DNA of 64,000 nt, from positions 7,353-71,352 of the forward strand of contig JBBRLR010000012.1 of assembly GCA_038231255.1 (NCBI GenBank), in the 5' to 3' direction. Source of the stretch: JALYUS01 sp038231255 (GTDB lineage: Bacteria; Chloroflexota; Chloroflexia; Thermomicrobiales; JALYUS01). This document shows, piece after piece, positions 42,823 through 51,890 of the stretch. Under the pieces are notes generated by a model. That model did not search any database. It was not told the origin of the DNA and saw only the letters and a program-made list of their open reading frames with translations. Every line of letters begins with the position of its first letter. Positions within the stretch are counted from its first letter, which is position 1. Made by a program: the position numbers and the translations under genes.

Positions 42823-44250
42823 GTGACCGACGCAAATTTAACCGCCGTGTTCGATGTCGCGATCATCGGTGGCGGTCCAGGCGGATACGTCGCCGCGATC
42901 CGCGCCGCGCAGGAAGGGCTGACCGTTGCCCTCATTGATCGGGGGCCGCTCGGCGGCACCTGCCTGAACTGGGGCTGCATCCCGACCAAGGCGCTGCATC
43001 ACACGGCGGAGGTCTGGCGGACGGTTCACGACGCGGGCACATTCGGCGTGACGGTCGGCCCAGCGACCCTCGATTTCGCCACGGTGATGGCGCACAAGGA
43101 CGCGGTCGTCCGGACGATGGTTCGGGGCATAGACACGCTCATGCAAGGGAACAAGATCGCCGTCCTGCGCGGCGTCGGTTGCCTGCTGACGGCGACACAA
43201 CCGCACCGGATCGCGGTGAACGATATTGACGGTGGATCGCGCGAGATCACCGCGCGCAATGTGATCATCGCGACCGGATCGGTACCGAGCATGATACCGA
43301 TCCCCGGCCTCGATTTGCCCGGCGTCGTCACATCAGATGGCATTTTGTCGCTGACCGCGCAGCCGAAACGGCTCGCCGTGATCGGCGGCGGCATTATCGG
43401 CATGGAGTTCGCGACGATCTTCGCCGCGCTCGGCACGACGGTCAGTGTCGTCGAGCGGCTGCCGAACATTCTCACGGGCGTCGAGCCGGAGATGATCCGC
43501 CGCGCCCTACCAATGTACCGAAAGATGGGCCTCGCGATCACGGTAGACGCTTCAGTAGAGGAAGTCACCTGGGGCGACGACGATGACCTCGCCGTCCACT
43601 ACCGCACGGCCAATGGCAAGCAATCCGTCGAAGCCGACGCCGTCCTCGTGGCGGTTGGGCGCACGCCCTACACTGAGGGCGCATGGGCGCCAGACGTGCC
43701 GCTCGAAAAAGACCGTCGGGCAGTCAAGGTGGACACTCACCTACGGACGAATCTACCCGGTGTGTACTCCATCGGCGATGTCGCGCTGATGCCGCAACTC
43801 GCGCACACCGCCTCGATGCAGGGCGAAATCGTCGTCGAGAACATCAAGGGGCACGACGCCCAGTACAACCCGTCCGTCGTGCCGAACTGCGTCTTCACGC
43901 TACCGGAAATTTCCGGGGTCGGACTGACCGAGGAGCAGGCGCGCGAGCGGTTCGGGAGCGATGTACGCACCAGTGTTTTCCCGTTCGCGGCCATCGCCCG
44001 CGCGCAGATCCTCGGCGAACCGGCCGGGGTCGTGAAGCTCGTCTGCGGCGCGTCGGGCAACCTGCTCGGCGCGCACATTATCGGGCCACGCGCCAGCGAC
44101 CTGATCGCCGAACTCGCCCTCGCGCTGCAACTCGGCGCTTCCGCCGCCGACATCGCGCGGACGATCCACGCGCACCCGACCTTGCCCGAAGCGATCCACG
44201 AGGCCGCGCTCGGTATCGTGCATGGTCGCCCGGTACACGCGCTCCGCTAG
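42823..44250 (+). CDS. lpdA: dihydrolipoyl dehydrogenase
   Basis: FAD-dependent disulfide reductase (E3) of 2-oxoacid dehydrogenase or glycine cleavage complexes. 475 residues: FAD-binding IIGGGPGGYVAAIRAAQ, redox pair Cys47 and Cys52 in GGTCLNWGCIPTK, NAD-binding VIGGGIIGMEFATIF, YSIGDV, and the C-terminal HAHPTLPEAIHEA with the catalytic His-Glu. GTG start with GAGGAG upstream. No E1 or E2 gene is nearby, so which complex it serves is open. Confidence 0.97.
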   Translation: MTDANLTAVFDVAIIGGGPGGYVAAIRAAQEGLTVALIDRGPLGGTCLNWGCIPTKALHHTAEVWRTVHDAGTFGVTVGPATLDFATVMAHKDAVVRTMVRGIDTLMQGNKIAVLRGVGCLLTATQPHRIAVNDIDGGSREITARNVIIATGSVPSMIPIPGLDLPGVVTSDGILSLTAQPKRLAVIGGGIIGMEFATIFAALGTTVSVVERLPNILTGVEPEMIRRALPMYRKMGLAITVDASVEEVTWGDDDDLAVHYRTANGKQSVEADAVLVAVGRTPYTEGAWAPDVPLEKDRRAVKVDTHLRTNLPGVYSIGDVALMPQLAHTASMQGEIVVENIKGHDAQYNPSVVPNCVFTLPEISGVGLTEEQARERFGSDVRTSVFPFAAIARAQILGEPAGVVKLVCGASGNLLGAHIIGPRASDLIAELALALQLGASAADIARTIHAHPTLPEAIHEAALGIVHGRPVHALR

Positions 44251-44257
44251 CGTCGTA

Positions 44258-44266
44258 TGCTACGAT
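44258..44266 (+). promoter_or_regulatory. candidate extended -10 promoter of the glycan locus
   Basis: TGC followed by TACGAT (44261-44266) just after lpdA and about 140 bases before the first glycan gene. No -35 box. Confidence 0.4.
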
Positions 44267-44404
44267 ACCGCGAACGGTGCCGTGTCCGTACATGCGGCGG
44301 AGCGGAGACATTCCGACGGTGGTCGGTGCGGAACGCCATGATTGGAAATCAGCGATGCCAGGTGTCCATGTGGGGGTAAGGCGTTTCGTCACGGATGAAG
44401 GGCG

Positions 44405-45286
44405 ATGACGCGTGTACTGACCGCCGAGACGCCCGCTGTTGAAGCGAGCGAGGCGGAACTGACTCGGCTGGTTGATCGCTGGACGGCACACATGCGCTGG
44501 CGGAAGAATTACGACCGCTGGCACGAAGATCGCCTCTGGCAGGAGGATCATCAACTGCCGCGCTTGCGCGCTGTCGCCGAACAAATCGGGGCGCTGAATG
44601 GCGCGCGGGTGCTGGATGTCGGCTCCGGGATGGGCGGCTTCCTCGTCGCCGCGATCCGCAACGGTGTGCGGGCAATCGGCGTCGAACCGAGCGCGGACTA
44701 CTGCCGCATCACGCAACTGCGCGGGATGCGCTACGGCATTGCTCCCAGCGTGGTTCGGGGTGTCGGGGAAAACATTCCGTGCCTGGACGGTTTGTTCGAT
44801 GTCGTACTGGCGCAGGATATTCTCGAGCATGTGCGCGATCCCGAACAAACCTTGCGGGAGATCGGTCGCGTCCTCGCGCCGGATGGAGTTGCCCTTGTGA
44901 CCGTCATCAATCGCCTTGCATGGCGCGACCCGCATTATCACCTCGTCGTTGTCAACTGGCTGCCGCAGCCGATGGGGGAATGGATCGTCGAGCGCATTGG
45001 GCGGTCGAAGCGCGCGGCACATTTTAGCGACAACCAGCGTTTGAGCGAGATGTATTACGACACCCTTGCCGGATTTACGCAGCGCGCGCGGCGTCTCGGC
45101 TTCGTCGTTGCCGACACGAAGGAGCAAGCGCTCACCAGACGCGCATCGGCGGATGCGGGCAAACATCGCGCGGCGATCCGCCTCCTTGCCCGCTTTGGCA
45201 TGGTGATGCCCGCATACCGTCTGCACCGGTACTTCGTCGCGAGCACCTTCGAACTGGCATTGCGCAGGTCGGAAAACACGCCATGA
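44405..45286 (+). CDS. SAM-dependent methyltransferase (glycan locus)
   Basis: 293 residues, class I Rossmann methyltransferase: ARVLDVGSGMGGFLVAA (SAM loop near residue 65), GVEPSADYC, FDVVLAQDILEHVRDPEQTL and the long C-terminal part with WLPQPMGEWIVERIG. Close to the Methyltransf_11/23 families often found with glycan genes. ATG follows GAAGGGCG. The stop overlaps the flippase start by four bases. It may methylate a sugar or lipid carrier; the substrate is not known. Confidence 0.88.
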   Translation: MTRVLTAETPAVEASEAELTRLVDRWTAHMRWRKNYDRWHEDRLWQEDHQLPRLRAVAEQIGALNGARVLDVGSGMGGFLVAAIRNGVRAIGVEPSADYCRITQLRGMRYGIAPSVVRGVGENIPCLDGLFDVVLAQDILEHVRDPEQTLREIGRVLAPDGVALVTVINRLAWRDPHYHLVVVNWLPQPMGEWIVERIGRSKRAAHFSDNQRLSEMYYDTLAGFTQRARRLGFVVADTKEQALTRRASADAGKHRAAIRLLARFGMVMPAYRLHRYFVASTFELALRRSENTP

Positions 45287-46986
45287 ACGCACCCGCGACA
45301 GCCGAAAAACCGGCGGATCGCAACGACAGCCGTGCGACGCTCGGCACGTATGCCAGTAAAGCCGCCTTCTGGAACACCGTCCTGCTGCCCGCCAAACTAG
45401 CCGCACACCTGCTGGCGCAACTTGTCCTCGCCAATGCGCTGCCAAAGGCCGAATTCGGCGTCTACGTCCTCGCGCTCTCCGTCGGTGTCACGTCCGGCTC
45501 GCTCGTGGACCTCGGGACGGAACGGAGCGTCGTGAAGTTCCTGCCGGAAGTCGCTGGGCGGCAAGGGCGGCGCGGCGTCCGCACGCTGCTCTCGTGGGTT
45601 TTCGGCTTCAAGTTCGCGGTTCTCACGCCCGTTATCATGTTCGCACTGCTCTTTCATCAAGTCTTCTTCCGCTACCTCAACAGCAGGATTCCGTCGGTCC
45701 CGGACGATAAATTGACCGATCAAGCGGTCGTTCGCGAGCATGATCGACTCGTGGCGTTAGTGAACGGCCAGCATTGGACGATTTTCTTTTCAATCATCTC
45801 GCTCGTGCTTGTCGGCGCATTCTATGATGTGGCGATGCAAAGTCTCGTCGCAACCTTTAAGAACAAAAGTTGGAACATCATCACGATCCTCGTCACGCTG
45901 CTCGATCCGCTCGTCGTCGCGGTGATCGTGCTGACGGGGGGGAATATCGGTGTCGTGCTCGTCGGTCGGGTACTTGTCGCGCTCGCGGCGATGTTCCTCG
46001 CCGGTAGTTTCGCGGTCTTCGCTGTCCGTCAGTCGGCCGGTGAGGAACGGCAATATATCGCCGTCGAAGAATACGACCGGCCTTTGCCGATCCGCCGCTT
46101 CGCGTTCTACTCATCCCTGCAATATGCGCTGCAAGTGACGAGTTTTCTCACGTCCTACGCGTTCGCGGCGATCATCCTCAGGAACGCCGACGAGATCGCC
46201 GGCTATCGCGTCGCGTCGGGTTCCGTGCGAGAAATCCTCAGCGCACTCACCACGCCGATTGTCGGCATCCAGGTGCCGATCTTCACGCGCATTTTCACGG
46301 CGCGCGATTACCGGCAATTGGATGTCGCCTATGCGCTCGTCGCGCGCTTCCTCGCGTTGGTATTGATTCCGGGGGCCGTTGGGCTGGCATTGCTCATCCC
46401 GAATCTTTTCCGCATTCTCTACCCCCAGTACGTCTCCTTCGCGGGCGTCTGCATCGTCCTGATTGTCTTCCTGTTCTCCGAGTCATGCTTGAGCACGGGC
46501 ACGACCGTCCTCTTAACCTTCGAGCGATACAAGCCGGTGATCGCGGCGCGTGGTATCGCCCTGCTCGCCTTCCCGATCATGTTCTTCACCGCCCGCTGGT
46601 ACGGCGCGATGGGAGCCGCCATCACATCAGGCGGCTTCGCCTGCCTTGCGGCGCTCGTCGGCACGGTCGCGGCGAATGCCGCCTTGCCGATCCGCTATCC
46701 CATCGCCTTCGTTCGGCGTGTGGGCATTGCCGCCGGATGCATGGCAGTTGTCGTTGGTGGCCTGGCCTTCACCGTCGGTCGCGTACCTCTCGACGCGGGC
46801 GGCGGCATCCACCGGGTCTTCTGGCTCGGGGTGAACGCGATCATCGCGGCGCTCGGCGGCGTGGTCTATCTCGCCGTGTTCCGCCGAATCGGCGGGGTCG
46901 AGCAGAGCGACATCGAGCGGCTGCGCACTCTGCGCATCCCCGCCCGCGCCTTCGTCTTGCGCGTGTTGATCGGGAAGCGGGCCTGA
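45283..46986 (+). CDS. Wzx-like polysaccharide flippase (MOP superfamily)
   Basis: 567 residues with about fourteen membrane helices. The first helices (KAAFWNTVLLPAKLAAHLLAQLVLANALP) have the MOP flippase pattern, then YVLALSVGVTSGSLVDLGTERSVVKFLPE. An unusual polar loop at residues about 132-162 carries DDKLTDQAVVREHDR. It would move lipid-linked glycan units across the membrane. Overlaps both neighbours (ATGA upstream, TGATG downstream), so it is part of the operon. Confidence 0.88.
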   Translation: MNAPATAEKPADRNDSRATLGTYASKAAFWNTVLLPAKLAAHLLAQLVLANALPKAEFGVYVLALSVGVTSGSLVDLGTERSVVKFLPEVAGRQGRRGVRTLLSWVFGFKFAVLTPVIMFALLFHQVFFRYLNSRIPSVPDDKLTDQAVVREHDRLVALVNGQHWTIFFSIISLVLVGAFYDVAMQSLVATFKNKSWNIITILVTLLDPLVVAVIVLTGGNIGVVLVGRVLVALAAMFLAGSFAVFAVRQSAGEERQYIAVEEYDRPLPIRRFAFYSSLQYALQVTSFLTSYAFAAIILRNADEIAGYRVASGSVREILSALTTPIVGIQVPIFTRIFTARDYRQLDVAYALVARFLALVLIPGAVGLALLIPNLFRILYPQYVSFAGVCIVLIVFLFSESCLSTGTTVLLTFERYKPVIAARGIALLAFPIMFFTARWYGAMGAAITSGGFACLAALVGTVAANAALPIRYPIAFVRRVGIAAGCMAVVVGGLAFTVGRVPLDAGGGIHRVFWLGVNAIIAALGGVVYLAVFRRIGGVEQSDIERLRTLRIPARAFVLRVLIGKRA

Positions 46987-48125
46987 TGCGCGTCGCATTG
47001 GTCAACCTGACGACGACCACTAAAATCGGCGGCGTCGAGACGTTCGTCTGGGAACTCGCCGGTCGCCTCGCGGAGCGCGGCGTTGCCGTCACCGTGATCG
47101 GCGGGAAAACCGCCGTGCCCCCGGTGCGCCAGCCACTCCCCAATGTCGAAATCATCACGGCGCCGTACATCGACCGCGCAACGCTGCGCCGTGTGCCGCT
47201 CCTCGGCCGCCGGTACGGGCTGACAAAATTGCTCGAACGGCTCTCGTTCGGCCTCCGCGCGCGGCGCGCCATCGAGCGCGGGGCATTCGACATCGTACAC
47301 ATCCATAAACCGTTCGATTTGCCGCTCGCCGCGTGGGTCCGGGCGCGAACGGGCTCGCGCATCGTGTACAGTTCGCACGGTCGCGACTTTTTCCCCGGTG
47401 ATCGCCGGTTTTCCGCCGCCGTTTCCGTCTTCACCGCGTGCAGCGCATACAACGCCGGGGAAGTCCGCGAGCGATACCGTCGCGACGCGCGGGTAATCTT
47501 CAATGGCATAGACACCGACCAGTTCGCGCCCCAACCGCCGGACAGTGCGTGGCGCGCTGCACTCACGACGGGCAATGCGCCGCTCGTGCTCTGGGTCGGT
47601 CGGCTGGAGCGGTGGAAGGGCACGATTGACGTGTTGCGCGCCATCGCGCTGCTCGACCGCGACTGCCCCGCGCACCTCGCCGTCGTCGGCGCGGGGCCGG
47701 AGATCGCTCGCCTGCGCGCCGCAGCACGGTCGCTCGGCATCCACGACCGTGTTCATTTCCTCGGAACTTGCGATCATGCGGCGTTGCCGCGCATCTATTC
47801 CGCGTGCGATCTCGTCGTCGGCACGAGTTTCGCGAACGAAACCTTCGGGATGGCGATGGCCGAAGCGTCGGCCTGCGCGCGGCCGGTCATCGCGACGCGG
47901 TTCGGCGGTTTTCCTGAGGTCGTCTGTGACAACGAAACCGGCCTGCTCGTCCCGCCGCGCGATCCGCCCGCGCTCGCGGCGGCCATCGGCACGCTGCTGC
48001 GCGATCCCGCGCGCGGTCGCGCGATGGGCGACGCCGGGCGCGCCCATGTCGTCGCAAATTTTGCGTGGCCGGTCGTGACCGACCGCGTGCTGCGGGTTTA
48101 TGGCGAGGCGCTCGATGAAGATTGA
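46986..48125 (+). CDS. GT4-family glycosyltransferase 1
   Basis: 379 residues, GT-B fold. N-terminal acceptor domain opens with RVALVNLTTTTKIGGVETFV; the donor domain has VLWVGRLERWKGT and the E-x7-E motif ETFGMAMAEASACARPVIA. The ATG at 46986 overlaps the flippase stop by one base. A retaining transferase is expected from the family; the sugar is unknown. Confidence 0.9.
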   Translation: MRVALVNLTTTTKIGGVETFVWELAGRLAERGVAVTVIGGKTAVPPVRQPLPNVEIITAPYIDRATLRRVPLLGRRYGLTKLLERLSFGLRARRAIERGAFDIVHIHKPFDLPLAAWVRARTGSRIVYSSHGRDFFPGDRRFSAAVSVFTACSAYNAGEVRERYRRDARVIFNGIDTDQFAPQPPDSAWRAALTTGNAPLVLWVGRLERWKGTIDVLRAIALLDRDCPAHLAVVGAGPEIARLRAAARSLGIHDRVHFLGTCDHAALPRIYSACDLVVGTSFANETFGMAMAEASACARPVIATRFGGFPEVVCDNETGLLVPPRDPPALAAAIGTLLRDPARGRAMGDAGRAHVVANFAWPVVTDRVLRVYGEALDED

Positions 48126-49308
48126 CTTCGTGACGACCTTCGGCATCGTCCGGGGCTTCCCCTCCTTCCCGGAAGCGACGCTCGCCCGGTCGTTCGTCGC
48201 CGATGGCCACACGGTGCGTGCGCTCACCTATTTCGCCAAGTCCTCACCGATGATTGACACGCATCACGACACGATTGATGGCGCGGAAATTCATCGCATC
48301 CGGCGCAAAGGCCTGTTCACGCCCGGCGTCCTCGGTTGGATCGCGAAGGAACGACCGGATGTCGCGCATATTCACCACCTGAGTAATCGCCTTTCTGTCC
48401 TGGCGCTCCCGGCGTACCGCGCGCGGCGCGTGCCGGTGCTATTTTCTCCCTACGGCATCCTGCACGACCCGGTCCTTGTGGATGACACCGACCGGCCGCT
48501 CGCCGCGCCGATGCACCGCGAGCGGGTGCAAGCGTCCGTGGTGCGTACGATGCGGGCAACCGGCATCAAAGACGGTGCGGGCATCTGGGCGTTGCACCGG
48601 CCACTGTTTGCTGCGAACGCCGTGCATGCGATGTCCCTCCACGAGAAGCGTGTGCTCGCGGCCCTCGGCGTGCCGGACGAGCGTATTCATTTCATTCCGG
48701 TCGGCACGGACGCGACGCTGCTCGCGACCACAACGCCGATCACCCGCACCAGCCACCCGACGGTCCTGTTTCTCGGCCAGACGAAGTACCGAAAAGGGTG
48801 GGACCTGCTCGTCCGCGCGATTCCCGCCGTTGCCGCCGCAATCCCGACGGTGCGTTTCATCTTCGCCGGGCACACGGGGCGCGACCGACTGGATTTCGAC
48901 GCGCTCGTGCGCGAGATCGGCGTCGCGCGCCAGATCGAGACACCGGGGCACGTCGCCGAGTCGGAGAAGGTTCGCCTCCTACGCTCGTCGTGGGTTCTCG
49001 CGTTGCCCGCGCGCTACGAGGGCTTCGGCATCCCGCTCGTCGAAGCGATGATGGTGGGCACACCCGTTGTGACGACAAATGTTCCCGCCTGCAACGAGAT
49101 CATCCAGGATGGCGAGAACGGCCTCGTCGTCGCCCCGGACGATCCCGATGCACTCGCGGGCGCGCTGATCCGCCTACTCCGCGACGGCGAACTGCGCGAA
49201 CGCCTGGCGCGCCGGGCCGCCGGCGACGCCGCGTTGCGCTACGATGCGGCGGTCGTCGCGCGGCAGTTCGAGCGGCTCTATGAATCATTGATCGCGGGGC
49301 GCGACTGA
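48115..49308 (+). CDS. GT4-family glycosyltransferase 2
   Basis: 397 residues. Opens KIDFVTTFGIVRGFPSFPE, with VLFLGQTKYRKGWDLLVRA and the motif EGFGIPLVEAMMVGTPVV in the donor domain. It starts inside the end of the previous gene (11-base overlap). The ATG at 48100 is an alternative start. Substrate unknown. Confidence 0.9.
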   Translation: MKIDFVTTFGIVRGFPSFPEATLARSFVADGHTVRALTYFAKSSPMIDTHHDTIDGAEIHRIRRKGLFTPGVLGWIAKERPDVAHIHHLSNRLSVLALPAYRARRVPVLFSPYGILHDPVLVDDTDRPLAAPMHRERVQASVVRTMRATGIKDGAGIWALHRPLFAANAVHAMSLHEKRVLAALGVPDERIHFIPVGTDATLLATTTPITRTSHPTVLFLGQTKYRKGWDLLVRAIPAVAAAIPTVRFIFAGHTGRDRLDFDALVREIGVARQIETPGHVAESEKVRLLRSSWVLALPARYEGFGIPLVEAMMVGTPVVTTNVPACNEIIQDGENGLVVAPDDPDALAGALIRLLRDGELRERLARRAAGDAALRYDAAVVARQFERLYESLIAGRD

Positions 49309-50552
49309 TGCGCGTCCTGTACTTCACCGGCGCGTATCGCCCCGACTCGATGGTTAGCCACACGCACGGAGACCTCGTCGCCGCGCTGCGTACCCGAGGC
49401 GCCGATGTCGAAATTGCCACGGTCGCGGGCGGTGAACAATCACGACTGGTGGAATCGAGCAGGGACCGGCACGGCACAACTGTCTGGTCCATCGCCATCG
49501 CGCACTCGCTGCGCGATCGGCTGATGCGTCGCTACGACGCGCGCGTCTGGGCGTTCGCGCCGTTCGGTGGTCTCGTCCATGCGCTTCGCGCCTTCCTCAC
49601 CCCGGATCGCCTGTCAGGGTACGACCTCCTCCATGTCGGCATGGCATTTCCGTATGCGACGGCATTCCGCCACGCGATGCATGGGCGCGAACGCCCGCCA
49701 ACCCTCGTCACGCTCACCGGCGGTGACATTTTGACCGACGATGAGACCGGGTACGGATATGGCCGCTCACTTGTCACGCGTGCGGCGATCCGGCGGACAC
49801 TCGGATGGGCGGCGCTCGTGCAGGCGAACTCGCCCCTCTCGGCCGATGCAGCCGCCGCGTATGGCTGCGCGCGGGAGCGGATCGCCGTCCACCCGCCGCA
49901 CTCACCGCACGAACCGTTGGCGCTGCGGGACGTCCGCGCATATCGCGCGCGCTGCCGCCAGGAATTGATCGCATCGGGCGGGATCCCTCCGGGTCGCCTC
50001 CTTGTCGGCATCGGGCGCATGGTCCCGATCAAAGGGTATGACGACGTGATCCGCGCGCTCCCGATCATTCGCGCCGCGTACCCGGACACCGCGATTATGC
50101 TCGCCGGTCCCGCGCGCGACGCCGCAGCCGAGTCGTATGTCGCGTCGTTGCGGCAGCTCGCGGTGTCGCTCGGGCTGGAAAACCAGGTACGTATCGTCGG
50201 TGCGGCGCCTTTCGAAGATGTACCGCGCTACTTCGCCGCAGCCGATCTCGCCCTCATTCCCTCGCTGCTGGACGGTCTAAATATGACGGCCGTCGAGGCC
50301 GCGTCGGTCGGCACACCGTCGGTCGTCAGCGAGCGGGCGGGCGTCGCCCACTATGTGCGCACGTACGGCGCGGGCGCGGTCGTCCCGCCGCGCGATCCCG
50401 CCGCCCTCGCCGCCGCAATCGTCACACTGCTCGGCGATGCGCGCGCGTGGGAAGATGCATCGCGCCACGCCCTCCAGATGGCCGCGCCATTTTCGCTCGC
50501 CCAGACAGCTGATAACGTCGCGTGGCTCTATGACCGGCTCCATGCCGGATAA
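49308..50552 (+). CDS. GT4-family glycosyltransferase 3
   Basis: 414 residues. LVGIGRMVPIKGYDDVIRAL and the motif DGLNMTAVEAASVGTPSVV, where the first acidic residue is Asp rather than Glu. The N-terminal domain contains VTLTGGDILTDDE. One-base overlap (TGATG) with the previous gene. A candidate promoter follows downstream. Confidence 0.9.
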   Translation: MRVLYFTGAYRPDSMVSHTHGDLVAALRTRGADVEIATVAGGEQSRLVESSRDRHGTTVWSIAIAHSLRDRLMRRYDARVWAFAPFGGLVHALRAFLTPDRLSGYDLLHVGMAFPYATAFRHAMHGRERPPTLVTLTGGDILTDDETGYGYGRSLVTRAAIRRTLGWAALVQANSPLSADAAAAYGCARERIAVHPPHSPHEPLALRDVRAYRARCRQELIASGGIPPGRLLVGIGRMVPIKGYDDVIRALPIIRAAYPDTAIMLAGPARDAAAESYVASLRQLAVSLGLENQVRIVGAAPFEDVPRYFAAADLALIPSLLDGLNMTAVEAASVGTPSVVSERAGVAHYVRTYGAGAVVPPRDPAALAAAIVTLLGDARAWEDASRHALQMAAPFSLAQTADNVAWLYDRLHAG

Positions 50553-50569
50553 AGCGTCAATCCCGCCTA

Positions 50570-50578
50570 TGCTATACT
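50570..50578 (+). promoter_or_regulatory. candidate extended -10 promoter inside the glycan locus
   Basis: TGC followed by TATACT (50573-50578) in the only sizeable gap of the locus (50553-50615). It may divide the locus in two transcription units. No -35 box. Confidence 0.5.
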
Positions 50579-50615
50579 CGGCAACCGGTGGCGGGGATGA
50601 TGGAGGCGCGAGCGG

Positions 50616-51890
50616 GTGGTTGCGACGGCAAAGAACTGGATTGAAGAGCCTCCTGTCGCGGCAGACCCACCGACGCCGATGCCGCGCATCATGTACGTCG
50701 CCTATCCGTCCAGCCTCACGCTCCGCTCCGCCAATGCCGTCCAGACCTACGCGACCGTCGTCGCGCTCCGGGCATGGGCGCCAAACAGCACGGTCGTCAT
50801 CCCACGCTTCGCCTTCCGCCCCAGCGCGTTCTCCGCGCTCGGCGCGACGCATCTCGTTCGCCTGCCATTCAATGCCGGAAGACACATCGTGCGCTCAGTC
50901 TGCTGGTCGTATCTGGAGCGCACCTCGTTCGCCTTCCGCGTCCTCGCGCACATCGCGTGCGAGCGGTTGCGTCGTCGGCAGCCCGATGTCGCGTATGTCC
51001 GCGACATCGTCTGCGCGGTCTGGCTCGCGCTCGTCTTGCCACGCCTCGGCACCGCCGTGATTTTCGAGATGCACGACCGCGAAGTGACCAACCCGTCGGC
51101 GAATTCCGGCCCGATCGCGTGCTGGCTCGCACGCTGGTTTGATGCCGTCGCGGTACGCCACGCATCGGGCATCGTTTCGCTCACCGACGCATTCCTGCCG
51201 GAAGTGCGCACGTTATTTGGCAATAAAGGTTGCGCACCACTTGCCGTCATCCCGGATGCGTATGACGACGACGTTTTCCGGCCCCAGGGTCGCACAGAAT
51301 CGCGCGCCGCGCTCACCATTCCGCACGAATGCCCCGTGGTCGCGTACACCGGCCTGACATTCGCCTCTCACGGCGTGGATGTGCTCGTGGATGCGTGCGC
51401 GATTGTCCGCGACCGGTTCCCGGAGGTGCTGCTCGTGCTCGTCGGCGGTCGGGACACAGAGCGTGCAGCGATGGCGGAGCGCGCCGCGCAACGCGGCATA
51501 TCGGGCAATATTCGTATCGTCCCGCCCCATCCACCGCGTGAAATCCCGCAGTATCTCGCCGCTGCTGATGTCCTCGTCATCCCCGACACGGTGACGAAAA
51601 CGAGCGCGTCGCCGCTCAAATTGTTCGAGTACGCGGCGATGGAGCGACCAATCGTCGCGGCAGATCTCGCCGCACTCCGCGAGGTGATCCCCGCCGACGC
51701 GGCGCGGTACGTTCCGCCCGGCAATCCGGCGGCGCTGGCAGCGGGCATTGTCGCGGTTTTGACGCATCCCGACGAAGCCGCCGCGATGGCGGCGCGGGCA
51801 CGGCGGGCCGTCGAACCGCACACCTACACGCATCGCGCGTTGGCCATCGTCGCATTTTGCCGCCAGGTCTGCGCGGTGGCGCGTGAATGA
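50616..51890 (+). CDS. GT4-family glycosyltransferase 4
   Basis: 424 residues with RIMYVAYPSSLTLRSANAVQTY at about 22-44 and a donor domain with YTGLTFASHGVDVLVDA and SASPLKLFEYAAMERPIVA. This is the GT4 subgroup with SPLKLFEY. The GTG at 50616 has GGAGG nine bases upstream; an ATG at about 50679 is an alternative. The N-terminus carries an extra 20 residues. Confidence 0.87.
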   Translation: MVATAKNWIEEPPVAADPPTPMPRIMYVAYPSSLTLRSANAVQTYATVVALRAWAPNSTVVIPRFAFRPSAFSALGATHLVRLPFNAGRHIVRSVCWSYLERTSFAFRVLAHIACERLRRRQPDVAYVRDIVCAVWLALVLPRLGTAVIFEMHDREVTNPSANSGPIACWLARWFDAVAVRHASGIVSLTDAFLPEVRTLFGNKGCAPLAVIPDAYDDDVFRPQGRTESRAALTIPHECPVVAYTGLTFASHGVDVLVDACAIVRDRFPEVLLVLVGGRDTERAAMAERAAQRGISGNIRIVPPHPPREIPQYLAAADVLVIPDTVTKTSASPLKLFEYAAMERPIVAADLAALREVIPADAARYVPPGNPAALAAGIVAVLTHPDEAAAMAARARRAVEPHTYTHRALAIVAFCRQVCAVARE

